The notes beneath the pieces were generated by a model. That model ran no database searches and had not been told where the DNA came from. It was given only the letters and a program-made list of their open reading frames with translations. Made by a program: the position numbers and the translations under genes. DNA of 5,054 nt from Lentisphaeria bacterium (GTDB taxonomy: Bacteria; Verrucomicrobiota; Lentisphaeria; Oligosphaerales; Oligosphaeraceae). The DNA lies in assembly GCA_016302725.1 (NCBI GenBank), contig JAEDNB010000155.1, positions 1 to 5,054 of the forward strand. The letters are read 5' to 3'. Shown one piece after another: positions 1 through 5,030 of this stretch. Position 1 is the first letter of the stretch, and each line of letters starts with the position of its first letter.

Positions 1-1
1 C

Positions 2-27
2 CCTCCTCCCCATGCGCGGGGAGGGGG
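2..27 (+). promoter_or_regulatory. possible anti-terminator hairpin in the guaA-like leader
   Basis: Bases 2-11 pair with 18-27 (seven Watson-Crick pairs between CCTCCCC at 5-11 and GGGGAGG at 18-24, then one G-T and two G-C pairs) around a six-base loop ATGCGC. The right arm, 18-27, is the same segment that forms the left arm of the terminator-like hairpin at 19-61, so the two folds exclude each other. This is the geometry of a transcription attenuator. The tract is nearly homopurine/homopyrimidine, so chance complementarity is a real alternative, and the leader may extend beyond the window start. Confidence 0.35.
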
Positions 28-66
28 CGGGGAGGAAAAGCCCCCGCCCGTCTCCCCTCCCTTTTT
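19..66 (+). terminator. intrinsic terminator-like hairpin with T5 tract
   Basis: GGGAGGGG (19-26) pairs with CCCCTCCC (54-61), and GCGGGG (27-32) pairs with CCCCGC (42-47). A nine-base loop (33-41) and a six-base bulge (48-53) complete the fold. TTTTT follows directly at 62-66. A strong GC stem next to a T run is the classic Rho-independent pattern. It may end a gene lying to the left of the window. Because only 30 bases separate it from the next start codon, with no visible promoter in between, it could also be an attenuator for that gene. Confidence 0.6.
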
Positions 67-96
67 CCCCCACTCCCCCTGCACAACCTGTTTGCC

Positions 97-1362
97 ATGA
101 TCAAAAAGACCCCGCAGACTGTCATTCTCCTGAATTTCGGATGCCCTGACATCCAGCAGCTCGCCCGAGCTATCCGCGCCAACCACATCTATACCATGGT
201 CATGCCCTGGACCACCCCCCTCGCCAGGGTGATGCAGGAGGAGCCCGTCGGCCTCATCCTCTGCCGGGACCCCCGGGCGCAGGAGCATCCCCGGGAAAAG
301 GAAGCCTTCCAGAAGGCGGGGGTGCCCATCCTCTGCCTGGAGGATGGCTCCCTGGACGCCCAGGCGGCCCTGGCCTTCTGCCGGGAGGAATGCGGCTGCC
401 AGGGGCTCTGGCGGATGGAGGCCTTCCTGGAGGAGGCGGTCCAGGAGGTGCGGCAGCAGGTGGGCGACAAGAAGGTGGTGCTGGGGCTCTCGGGGGGCGT
501 CGACTCCTCCGTGGCCGCCGCCCTGATTCACCGTGCCATCGGAAAGCAGCTCACCTGCGTCTTCGTGAACCACGGGCTTCTGCGCCTGGGGGAGCCTGAA
601 CAGGTCCAGAGCGTCTTCCGGGACGCCTTTGACATGAACCTGGTCTATGTGGACGCCTCCGACCGCTTCCTGGACAAGCTCCTGGGCGTCACGGAACCCG
701 AAAGGAAGCGGAAGATCATCGGGGCGGAGTTCATCCAGGTCTTTGCCGAGGCGGCGGCCAAGGTGGACGCCCCCTTCCTGGGGCAGGGTTCCATCTATCC
801 CGATTTCCTGGAGAGCATCCCCCTGGACGGGGATCCCAAGGGGGTCATCAAAAGCCACCACAACGTGGGCGGCCTGCCGGAAAAGATGGATTTCCAACTG
901 GTGGAACCCCTGGCCAGGCTCTTCAAGGACGAGGTGCGGGAGGTGGGGCGCCTCCTGGGGCTCCCCCCGGTGATGATTGACCGCCAGCCCTTCCCGGGCC
1001 CCTCCCTGGGGGTGCGCTGCGTGGGGGAGGTCCGGCGGGAGTATCTGCGGATGCTGCGGGAGGCCGACGCCATCTTCACCGAGGAACTCCGTGCCTCCGG
1101 GTGGTATGCCAAGACCTGGCAGGCCTTTGCCGCCTTCCTGCCCGTGAAGTCCGTGGGCATGCACGAGGGGCAGCGGAGATATGGATACACCATTGCCCTG
1201 CGGGCCATCCAGACCAGCGACGCCGTCACCGCCCAGGTGGTCCATCTGCCCTGGGACCTTCTGGAGAAGGTGGCCTGCCGCATTCCCCAGGAGGTGGAGG
1301 GCATTTCCCGGGTGGTGTTCGACTGCACTCCCAAGCCTCCCGCCACCATCGAGTGGGAATAG
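97..1362 (+). CDS. guaA: GMP synthase with a degenerate, truncated glutaminase domain
   Basis: GMP synthase makes GMP from XMP, ATP and ammonia in the cytoplasm, the last step of guanine nucleotide synthesis. The synthetase half is complete: PP-loop SGGVDSS at residues 132-138, IKSHHNVGGLP at 251-261, PFPGPSLGVR at 298-307 and the family C-terminus KPPATIEWE at 413-421. The protein has 421 residues, whereas E. coli GuaA has 525. The shortfall lies in the N-terminal class I amidotransferase domain. Residues 8-79 still resemble its first half, but the nucleophile motif (GVCYG in E. coli) reads CLEDG at 80-84, with Glu82 where the cysteine belongs. The oxyanion-loop SGGP has become CRDP, and the region carrying the catalytic His and Glu is absent. 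Sequence resembling the linker resumes near residue 92. The enzyme is therefore expected to use free ammonia or a partner glutaminase. The start ATG is placed just before the first beta strand; no Shine-Dalgarno site precedes it. A misassembly that removed an in-frame segment is the main alternative. Confidence 0.93.
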   Translation: MIKKTPQTVILLNFGCPDIQQLARAIRANHIYTMVMPWTTPLARVMQEEPVGLILCRDPRAQEHPREKEAFQKAGVPILCLEDGSLDAQAALAFCREECGCQGLWRMEAFLEEAVQEVRQQVGDKKVVLGLSGGVDSSVAAALIHRAIGKQLTCVFVNHGLLRLGEPEQVQSVFRDAFDMNLVYVDASDRFLDKLLGVTEPERKRKIIGAEFIQVFAEAAAKVDAPFLGQGSIYPDFLESIPLDGDPKGVIKSHHNVGGLPEKMDFQLVEPLARLFKDEVREVGRLLGLPPVMIDRQPFPGPSLGVRCVGEVRREYLRMLREADAIFTEELRASGWYAKTWQAFAAFLPVKSVGMHEGQRRYGYTIALRAIQTSDAVTAQVVHLPWDLLEKVACRIPQEVEGISRVVFDCTPKPPATIEWE

Positions 1363-1415
1363 TGCCCCCCGCCGCAACCGGGGAGTCCGCGTCCGTGGGG
1401 GCTTCCCTGGCGCCG

Positions 1416-1459
1416 CCGCCCCCGTTCCCCTCGGGGAGCCGGGGCGGACTTCCCGCCCC
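1416..1459 (+). other. alternative hairpins in the gene 1-gene 2 spacer
   Basis: GGGGCGG (1441-1447) can pair with CCGCCCC upstream (1416-1422) or with an identical CCGCCCC downstream (1453-1459). The downstream hairpin has a five-base loop and ends eight bases before the gene 2 start. The upstream fold encloses a smaller CCCC/GGGG hairpin (1427-1430 with 1433-1436). No T tract follows, so a normal terminator is unlikely. It may influence translation or mRNA stability, or be a by-product of very GC-rich spacer DNA. Confidence 0.3.
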
Positions 1460-1467
1460 CTTCTGCC

Positions 1468-2145
1468 ATGATTCACTTCTTTGCCGACCGACATTATGGG
1501 GCGCGCCCGGGCGCCAGCCTCTACCAGCGCCTTTCCCCCGCCTGGCGAGGCCGCATGGCCTTCCATGAGGAGGAGTGGGAGGCCCTTTCCCGGGGAGAGT
1601 GGCTGGTGGGGTGCGACCTCCTGGTCCTGAACATGATTGGCGGCAGTTGCGGGCAGCCCCATCCCGGCGGGAAGGCCAGCCAGGCGGTACGCCGCTGGTG
1701 CGAGGGGGGCGGAAACCTCCTCCTCCTCCATGGAGGCAGCGCGGCCTTCAGCCAGTGGGATTGGTGGCGCCAGGCCATGGCGCTGCGATGGGTCCGCCCC
1801 GAAGACCCGGATGGCCTGCCTCCCAGTTTCCACCCCCTCCATCCCTACAGGGTGACCCTCGCGAAAAGCCGGCACCCCCTGGCCGCCCTTCTCCAGGAAA
1901 TGTCCCTTCCCCAGGATGAAATCTACGCGGGGCTCGCCCAGAGGCCGCCCCTGGAAGTCCTCCTGGAAACACAAGTCCCCGAGGGATGCTTCCCCCAGTG
2001 CGCCATCGCCCCCACCCCCTGGGGAGGACGGCAGCTCCATTTCCTCCCAGGCCATTCCCCCGAGGCCTTCCAGGTCCCCGCCCTGGTCAAAAACGTGGAG
2101 TCCTGCCTGGAATACCTTGCCGGCCCCGGAAACGCCCAGGGCTGA
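1468..2145 (+). CDS. ThuA-like domain protein
   Basis: This 225-residue protein looks like the ThuA family, which has a class I amidotransferase-like flavodoxin fold and includes proteins linked to oxidation of trehalose and related sugars. Visible family features are the glycine-rich turn GGGNLLLLHGGS at 80-91, the aromatic stretch FSQWDWW at 94-100, a His-Pro segment SFHPLHP at 120-126, SRHPLA at 134-139, the acidic-aromatic motif DEIY at 150-153 and the late PGH at 194-196 followed by Phe201. The elbow that carries cysteine in true amidotransferases reads LHGGS, so glutaminase activity is not expected. There is no signal peptide or membrane segment, so it is probably cytoplasmic. It lies 105 bases after the GMP synthase gene and shares its direction. 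Its start has no Shine-Dalgarno site and a C-rich leader. Substrate and exact activity are unknown; the family assignment rests on motif pattern. Confidence 0.75.
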   Translation: MIHFFADRHYGARPGASLYQRLSPAWRGRMAFHEEEWEALSRGEWLVGCDLLVLNMIGGSCGQPHPGGKASQAVRRWCEGGGNLLLLHGGSAAFSQWDWWRQAMALRWVRPEDPDGLPPSFHPLHPYRVTLAKSRHPLAALLQEMSLPQDEIYAGLAQRPPLEVLLETQVPEGCFPQCAIAPTPWGGRQLHFLPGHSPEAFQVPALVKNVESCLEYLAGPGNAQG

Positions 2146-2219
2146 GGCAATACCCAAGGAGGAGGGCTTCCGCCTCTCCCACGTGGCGCCAGGAAATGGC
2201 AAATCCCAAGGGCACTCCA

Positions 2220-2248
2220 GGGGCGGCGGGAAGCCTGGGTGCCGCCCC
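2220..2248 (+). other. perfect 8-bp hairpin upstream of gene 3
   Basis: GGGGCGGC (2220-2227) and GCCGCCCC (2241-2248) form a perfect stem with a 13-base loop. It sits in the 132-base spacer between genes 2 and 3 and is followed by a C/T-rich tract (about 2250-2277) that runs to the start codon. There is no clean T run, so termination would be weak at best. It may punctuate the operon, for example by partial termination or mRNA protection. Confidence 0.35.
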
Positions 2249-2277
2249 ACCTGCCGACCCTTTCCTTTCCCCCTTCC

Positions 2278-3261
2278 ATGAAAGCCATTTTCCTCAGTGA
2301 ACGCCCGGCAGAGTTCCGCCGCGTCTTTTCCCCCGAGTTGCGGGAGCGCATGGCTGCCGAGGTCTCCCTGGTCTCCCCTGAACCGATGAATGGGGAGCAG
2401 GTGGTCGCCTGCCCCTGTTGCCGCGAGGCGGAGGTCGCCTTTTCCACCTGGGGAATGCCCCGGCTGACCCCCCTGCAGTTGGAGGCATTGCCGAACCTGA
2501 AGGCGGTCTTCTACGCGGCGGGCGCCGTCCATGCCTTTGCCCGTCCCCTGCTGGAGCGTGGAATCCTCCTTTCCAGTGCCTGGCGTGCGAATGGGGTCCC
2601 CGTGGCCGAGTTTGCGCTGGCCCAGATCATCCTCTCCCTGAAGAACTACTTCCAGGACGAGGCGGCCTTCCGGAGCCGTGGGGGCTTCCACCGCATTCCC
2701 GGCGGCCCCGGGGCCTACGGGGAGATCGTGGGCCTTGTGGGGGATGGCGCGGTGGCCACCTGCCTGCGGGGGATGCTGGAGCGCACCCTTTCCGTCCAGG
2801 TGCTGCAGGTGCCCACTGCCCAGGCCCGCGACCGGCAGGCCCTGCTTCCCCTCTTCCAGAAGGCCTATGTGGTCAGCAACCACCTCCCTGACCTGCCGGG
2901 GACGGAAAACCTCCTGGACGGCGGGCTCTTCCAGGCCATGCGGCCCTATGCCACCTTCATCAACACAGGGCGGGGGGCGCAGGTGGATGAGGCGGGGCTG
3001 GCGCAGGTCCTGGCGGAACGCCCCGACCTCACCGCCCTCCTGGATGTCACCTTCCCGGAACCCCCCGGGGACTCCTCCCCCCTGTATCGCCTGCCCAATG
3101 TCCGCCTCTCCAGCCATCTGGCCGGCTCCCTGGGGCAGGAGACCCACCGCCTGGGGGAGGCCGCCTTCCAGGAATTCCTCCGCTACCGCCAGGGACTGCC
3201 CCTGGAAAATGCGGTCTCCCTGGAAGATGTCGCCCCCTTCGAGGGCAAGGAACGCTCCTAG
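2278..3261 (+). CDS. D-isomer-specific 2-hydroxyacid dehydrogenase family protein
   Basis: Members of this family reversibly reduce 2-keto acids to D-2-hydroxy acids with NAD(P)H. This 327-residue protein has the usual family length and order: a substrate-binding part, NGVPVAEFAL at 105-114, a Rossmann segment, then the second half of the substrate domain. The catalytic triad is visible as Arg232 in NTGRG (229-233), Glu261 in FPEPP (259-263) and His280 in SSHLAG (278-283). The nucleotide loop is unusual. It reads GDGAVA at 155-160, so the third glycine of GxGxxG is alanine. The following strand (VLQVPT, about 175-180) lacks the acidic residue that usually selects NAD. It may prefer NADP or bind cofactor weakly. 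The ATG at 2278 opens directly onto the first strand, KAIFLSE. An upstream GTG (2239) would add 13 proline-rich residues and is less likely. There is no Shine-Dalgarno site. The substrate is unknown. Confidence 0.85.
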   Translation: MKAIFLSERPAEFRRVFSPELRERMAAEVSLVSPEPMNGEQVVACPCCREAEVAFSTWGMPRLTPLQLEALPNLKAVFYAAGAVHAFARPLLERGILLSSAWRANGVPVAEFALAQIILSLKNYFQDEAAFRSRGGFHRIPGGPGAYGEIVGLVGDGAVATCLRGMLERTLSVQVLQVPTAQARDRQALLPLFQKAYVVSNHLPDLPGTENLLDGGLFQAMRPYATFINTGRGAQVDEAGLAQVLAERPDLTALLDVTFPEPPGDSSPLYRLPNVRLSSHLAGSLGQETHRLGEAAFQEFLRYRQGLPLENAVSLEDVAPFEGKERS

Positions 3262-3308
3262 CCACCCCCCTTCCATCCCATCGCGCACACAAGCAGGACA
3301 CGGCCTCC

Positions 3309-3977
3309 ATGGAACGGATTATCATCTTGAGTTTCGACGACGCAGTGGTCAACCAGCGCCACTACGTGGCGCCCCTTTTGCGGGAGCTCGGCTTCGGGGC
3401 TACCTTCTTCCCCTGCCGCTGGAATGCCGCCTGGCGGGAACAGAACCCCGGCGCCCTCCTGGACGGACCTGCCCTCCGGGAATTGTGGGAAATGGGCTTC
3501 GAGGTGGGAAACCATACCTGGGGCCATAGCCGGGCGGAACAGGTCACCCCGGAGGAATTCCTCCGGGACACCACCCGGATGGAGGAGTACATCCTGGCGG
3601 CGGGATGCCCCCGCCCCCGCACCTTCGCCTATCCTTGCGGAACCCATACGCCCCAGGTGGTGGAGGCCCTGAAGGCGCACGGCTATCTCTGCGCCAGAAG
3701 CGTCCAGGACGCCCCCTTCCATCCCGGAAGGGACGACTGGATGAGGTTCCCTGCCGCCTGCATCCACGACAAGACCCCCGGGCTCCTCCAGAAAATGCTG
3801 GAGATGTGCACCGCGGAAACCCCCGTGGCCATCCTCTACCATGGGGTGCCCGAAATCGCCCACCCCTGGGTGAACCGCAGCGCCCAGGGATTCCGGGAGG
3901 ACATGGAAACCCTCCAAGGGGAGGGCGTCAAGGTCCTCTCCTTCCAGCAATACCGGGAAGCCTCCGGCCTGGCGTGA
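3309..3977 (+). CDS. polysaccharide deacetylase (NodB/CE4) family protein
   Basis: Members of this family are metal-dependent hydrolases that usually remove acetyl groups from N-acetylated sugars in glycans. The 222-residue protein is almost all NodB domain. Motif 1 is LSFDDAV at 7-13, with Asp10 as likely base and Asp11 as metal ligand. Motif 2 is NHTWGH at 68-73, giving the two metal-binding histidines His69 and His73. Motif 3 is reduced to FAYPCG at 106-111, with the usual Arg absent from that position. The late histidine motif is ILYHG at 175-179. No signal peptide or membrane segment is visible, so the substrate should be cytoplasmic: a small sugar, a nucleotide-linked sugar or another amide. 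It starts 47 bases after gene 3, consistent with co-transcription. A weak AGGA (3295-3298) lies ten bases before the ATG. The family is clear; the exact substrate is not. Confidence 0.87.
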   Translation: MERIIILSFDDAVVNQRHYVAPLLRELGFGATFFPCRWNAAWREQNPGALLDGPALRELWEMGFEVGNHTWGHSRAEQVTPEEFLRDTTRMEEYILAAGCPRPRTFAYPCGTHTPQVVEALKAHGYLCARSVQDAPFHPGRDDWMRFPAACIHDKTPGLLQKMLEMCTAETPVAILYHGVPEIAHPWVNRSAQGFREDMETLQGEGVKVLSFQQYREASGLA

Positions 3978-4001
3978 CCAGACTCCCTCCAGGCCGGAGG
4001 C
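3960..4001 (+). terminator. 13-bp perfect hairpin spanning the gene 4 stop codon
   Basis: GCCTCCGGCCTGG (3960-3972) and CCAGGCCGGAGGC (3989-4001) form a perfect 13-bp stem with a 16-base loop. The left arm lies inside the last codons of gene 4, and its TGA stop (3975-3977) is in the loop. No T tract follows, so this is not a standard intrinsic terminator. It could block 3' exonucleases or act as a U-less terminator closing the gene 1-4 unit. Confidence 0.5.
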
Positions 4002-4060
4002 AGGGCGCTCGGGAAAGAGGCGGCCTCGGCGACCGGGCGCAAGGGGCGGAGGCAGGGCGC
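3995..4060 (+). repeat. 14-base direct repeat in the gene 4-lexA spacer
   Basis: CGGAGGCAGGGCGC occurs exactly at 3995-4008 and 4047-4060, 52 bases apart start to start. The first copy overlaps the right arm of the hairpin at gene 4's end. The second copy could also pair with GCCTCCG (3960-3966) of the left arm, offering an alternative fold. The function is unknown. It could be a local duplication. Confidence 0.55.
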
Positions 4061-4132
4061 AGGCCCCCCCTTTGCCCGTAATTCCCCAAGGGAAAAAGAA
4101 GGAGGGTTTGGGAAAAATTAGGCGAATATCTA

Positions 4133-4146
4133 TTTGACAAATCAAA
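4133..4146. promoter_or_regulatory. candidate LexA operator (TTTGA-N4-TCAAA)
   Basis: TTTGA (4133-4137) and TCAAA (4142-4146) are perfect inverted repeats separated by CAAA. They overlap the -35 box of the predicted lexA promoter. The 5-N4-5 layout resembles the GAAC-N4-GTTC spacing used by Gram-positive LexA, but the half-sites differ. A second inverted repeat, ATCTAT (4128-4133) with ATAGAT (4155-4160), brackets the promoter. LexA usually represses its own gene, so position supports the idea; the binding itself is inference. Confidence 0.4.
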
Positions 4147-4161
4147 GTAAGCATATAGATT
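4134..4161 (+). promoter_or_regulatory. sigma70-type promoter for lexA
   Basis: TTGACA at 4134-4139 is a perfect -35 consensus. Sixteen bases later TAGATT (4156-4161) matches four of six -10 positions; TATAGA (4154-4159, spacing 14) is an overlapping alternative. The site lies in an AT-rich island within GC-rich DNA. Transcription would start near 4168, giving a leader of about 110 bases before the lexA ATG. Confidence 0.65.
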
Positions 4162-4170
4162 CTCCCTGTG

Positions 4171-4191
4171 GCCGCCCTCTCCGGGGGCGGC
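4171..4191 (+). other. hairpin at the 5' end of the lexA mRNA
   Basis: GCCGCCC (4171-4177) and GGGCGGC (4185-4191) form a perfect 7-bp GC stem with a seven-base loop. If transcription starts near 4168, the stem begins within the first few nucleotides of the message. Such 5' stem-loops often slow RNA decay; an effect here is inferred only. Confidence 0.4.
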
Positions 4192-4263
4192 GGATACGGC
4201 GCCTGCCGAAGGTCACGTGAGTTCCCCGTCCCCCCTCCCCCCGCGGCCTTGCAGACGGAAAAT

Positions 4264-4269
4264 AGGAGA
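4264..4269 (+). promoter_or_regulatory. lexA ribosome binding site
   Basis: AGGAGA lies nine bases before the ATG at 4279. It is the only clear Shine-Dalgarno site in front of a gene in this window, and it decides the lexA start over the in-frame upstream GTG at 4168. Confidence 0.8.
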
Positions 4270-4278
4270 ATCCCCATC

Positions 4279-4905
4279 ATGAAAGGCATAACGGACAAAC
4301 AACAGCAAATCCTGGATTTCATCGAGAAATATGGCCAGGAACAGGGCATGGCCCCCACCATCAATGAAATCAGCAGCCATTTCCAGGTGACGGCCGCCAC
4401 CGCCTTCGCCCATGTCAAGGCCCTGCAAAAGAAGGGGATGCTGACCCGCACCTCCAAGGCCAGGAGCATCGCCCTCCCCGGAACAAGCCGAAAACTCCAC
4501 CACTTCTCCATGAATCTCTCCATCCCGCTGCTGGGACGCATCTCCGCCGGCATCCCCGGAGAGGTGGAGGAAGAGGTGGAGCGATACCTCACCCTCGACC
4601 CCACGCTGGTCTCCTCACGCTATGTCCCCGGAGACCCCCTCTTTGCCGTTCGCGTCCAGGGGGAAAGCATGAGGGACGCCGGTATCCTGGACGGAGACCT
4701 GCTTATCGCCCAGAAGACCGACAAGGTGAGAATCGGGGACGTGGTCATTGCCTGCCTGGATGACGCAGTCACGGTGAAATACATCTTCCTCACCGATGGA
4801 AAGTGGGAATTGCGCCCCGCAAACCCCGAATTCCATTCCCGCTTTGTGGACCTGGACCAGCTCCAGGTCCAGGGAACTGTCGTGGGGTTGATGCGTCAGA
4901 TGTGA
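4279..4905 (+). CDS. lexA: LexA SOS repressor / S24 autoprotease
   Basis: LexA represses DNA-damage genes and is inactivated when RecA filaments trigger its self-cleavage. The 208-residue protein has the normal length and two-domain plan. Residues 1-66 form the winged-helix DNA-binding domain: the opening TDKQQQILDFI (5-15), the GMAPTINEIS segment (23-32) and a recognition helix around 38-52 that continues into the KKGMLTR wing start. Residues 82-208 are the S24 peptidase domain. The self-cleavage bond is Ala90-Gly91 in GRISAGIPG, the nucleophile is Ser130 in VQGESMRD, and the general base is Lys167 in AVTVKYIF. All three are present, so it should be an active, cleavable repressor. The start was chosen for its Shine-Dalgarno site and because the 37 residues upstream in frame are low-complexity. 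Recognition-helix residues (TAATAFAHVKAL) differ from those of E. coli, so its operator is probably not the CTGT-N8-ACAG box. Confidence 0.95.
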   Translation: MKGITDKQQQILDFIEKYGQEQGMAPTINEISSHFQVTAATAFAHVKALQKKGMLTRTSKARSIALPGTSRKLHHFSMNLSIPLLGRISAGIPGEVEEEVERYLTLDPTLVSSRYVPGDPLFAVRVQGESMRDAGILDGDLLIAQKTDKVRIGDVVIACLDDAVTVKYIFLTDGKWELRPANPEFHSRFVDLDQLQVQGTVVGLMRQM

Positions 4906-4939
4906 AAATGCCCTGACGCCCCCCCGCCGGGAGCGGCTC

Positions 4940-4979
4940 GTCCAGGGGGAGGGAAGCTCTGCCGGCCAGGCACCTGGAC
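4940..4979 (+). other. 7-bp inverted repeat downstream of lexA
   Basis: GTCCAGG (4940-4946) and CCTGGAC (4973-4979) are perfectly complementary with a 26-base loop. CCAGG (4966-4970) can alternatively pair with CCTGG (4973-4977), but the two-base loop is too tight to be favoured. The element sits directly before the terminator and may be part of a compound structure. Confidence 0.3.
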
Positions 4980-5030
4980 AGGCCAGGGCGCCTTCCCTTC
5001 CGCCAGGGTCGGGTGCGTCCCTGGCCTTTT
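4980..5030 (+). terminator. intrinsic terminator after lexA
   Basis: GGCCAGGG (4981-4988) and CCCTGGCC (5019-5026) form a perfect 8-bp stem, extended by A4980-T5027, and TTTT occupies 5027-5030. The 30-base loop can fold further, with CCCT (4995-4998) pairing AGGG (5005-5008). It lies 75 bases after the lexA stop, in the right orientation to end the lexA transcript. The T run is short, so efficiency is uncertain. Confidence 0.62.

Larger units (their letters stand above)
3978..4278. other. non-coding region between gene 4 and lexA
   Basis: This 301-base spacer is the longest in the window. Its left part (to about 4080) is very GC-rich, with the 14-base direct repeat and an imperfect hairpin pairing 4035-4046 with 4067-4077. 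The middle (about 4081-4162) is clearly AT-richer than everything around it and holds the lexA promoter and candidate operator. The right part is the lexA leader, with a hairpin at 4171-4191 and an 8-base palindrome, TCACGTGA, at 4213-4220. I see no tRNA or small gene in it. Confidence 0.7.

Noticed and set aside
330..410. Frameshift as the cause of the missing glutaminase half
   Set aside because: The frame is open and similarity continues on both sides. Only about 10-12 codons separate the aborted nucleophile motif from the linker, so the missing ~100 residues are not encoded in another frame.
795..1469. 224-codon open frame on the - strand
   Set aside because: Antisense to the conserved synthetase half of the GMP synthase. 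The product is Arg/Ser/Gly-rich with no family motif.
1468..2145. ThuA-like protein as the missing glutaminase partner of the GMP synthase
   Set aside because: It has the related fold and is adjacent, but its nucleophile elbow reads LHGGS without cysteine, and the motifs fit ThuA rather than a glutaminase.
2239..2277. N-terminal extension of gene 3 from GTG at 2239
   Set aside because: It adds a short Pro-rich tail and would place the start inside the hairpin loop at 2228-2240. The ATG at 2278 begins directly at the first beta strand.
1923..2447. 174-codon - strand frame crossing the gene 2-gene 3 spacer
   Set aside because: It overlaps the ends of two better supported genes and shows no recognisable domain.
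2678..3529. 283-codon open frame on the + strand
   Set aside because: Out-of-frame shadow over genes 3 and 4. The product is Pro/Trp/Ser/Arg-rich, typical of a wrong frame in GC-rich DNA.
4162..4175. E. coli-type LexA box from CTGT at 4166-4169
   Set aside because: No ACAG follows at the required eight-base spacing.
4168..4278. N-terminal extension of LexA from GTG at 4168
   Set aside because: It would add 37 Gly/Pro/Arg-rich residues not seen in LexA, would lie at or before the predicted transcription start, and lacks the good SD found before ATG 4279.
3258..4604. 448-codon open frame on the - strand
   Set aside because: It lies antisense to gene 4 and the first half of lexA, both of which have clear catalytic motifs. 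Its product shows no recognisable motif. In GC-rich DNA such stop-free antisense frames are common.
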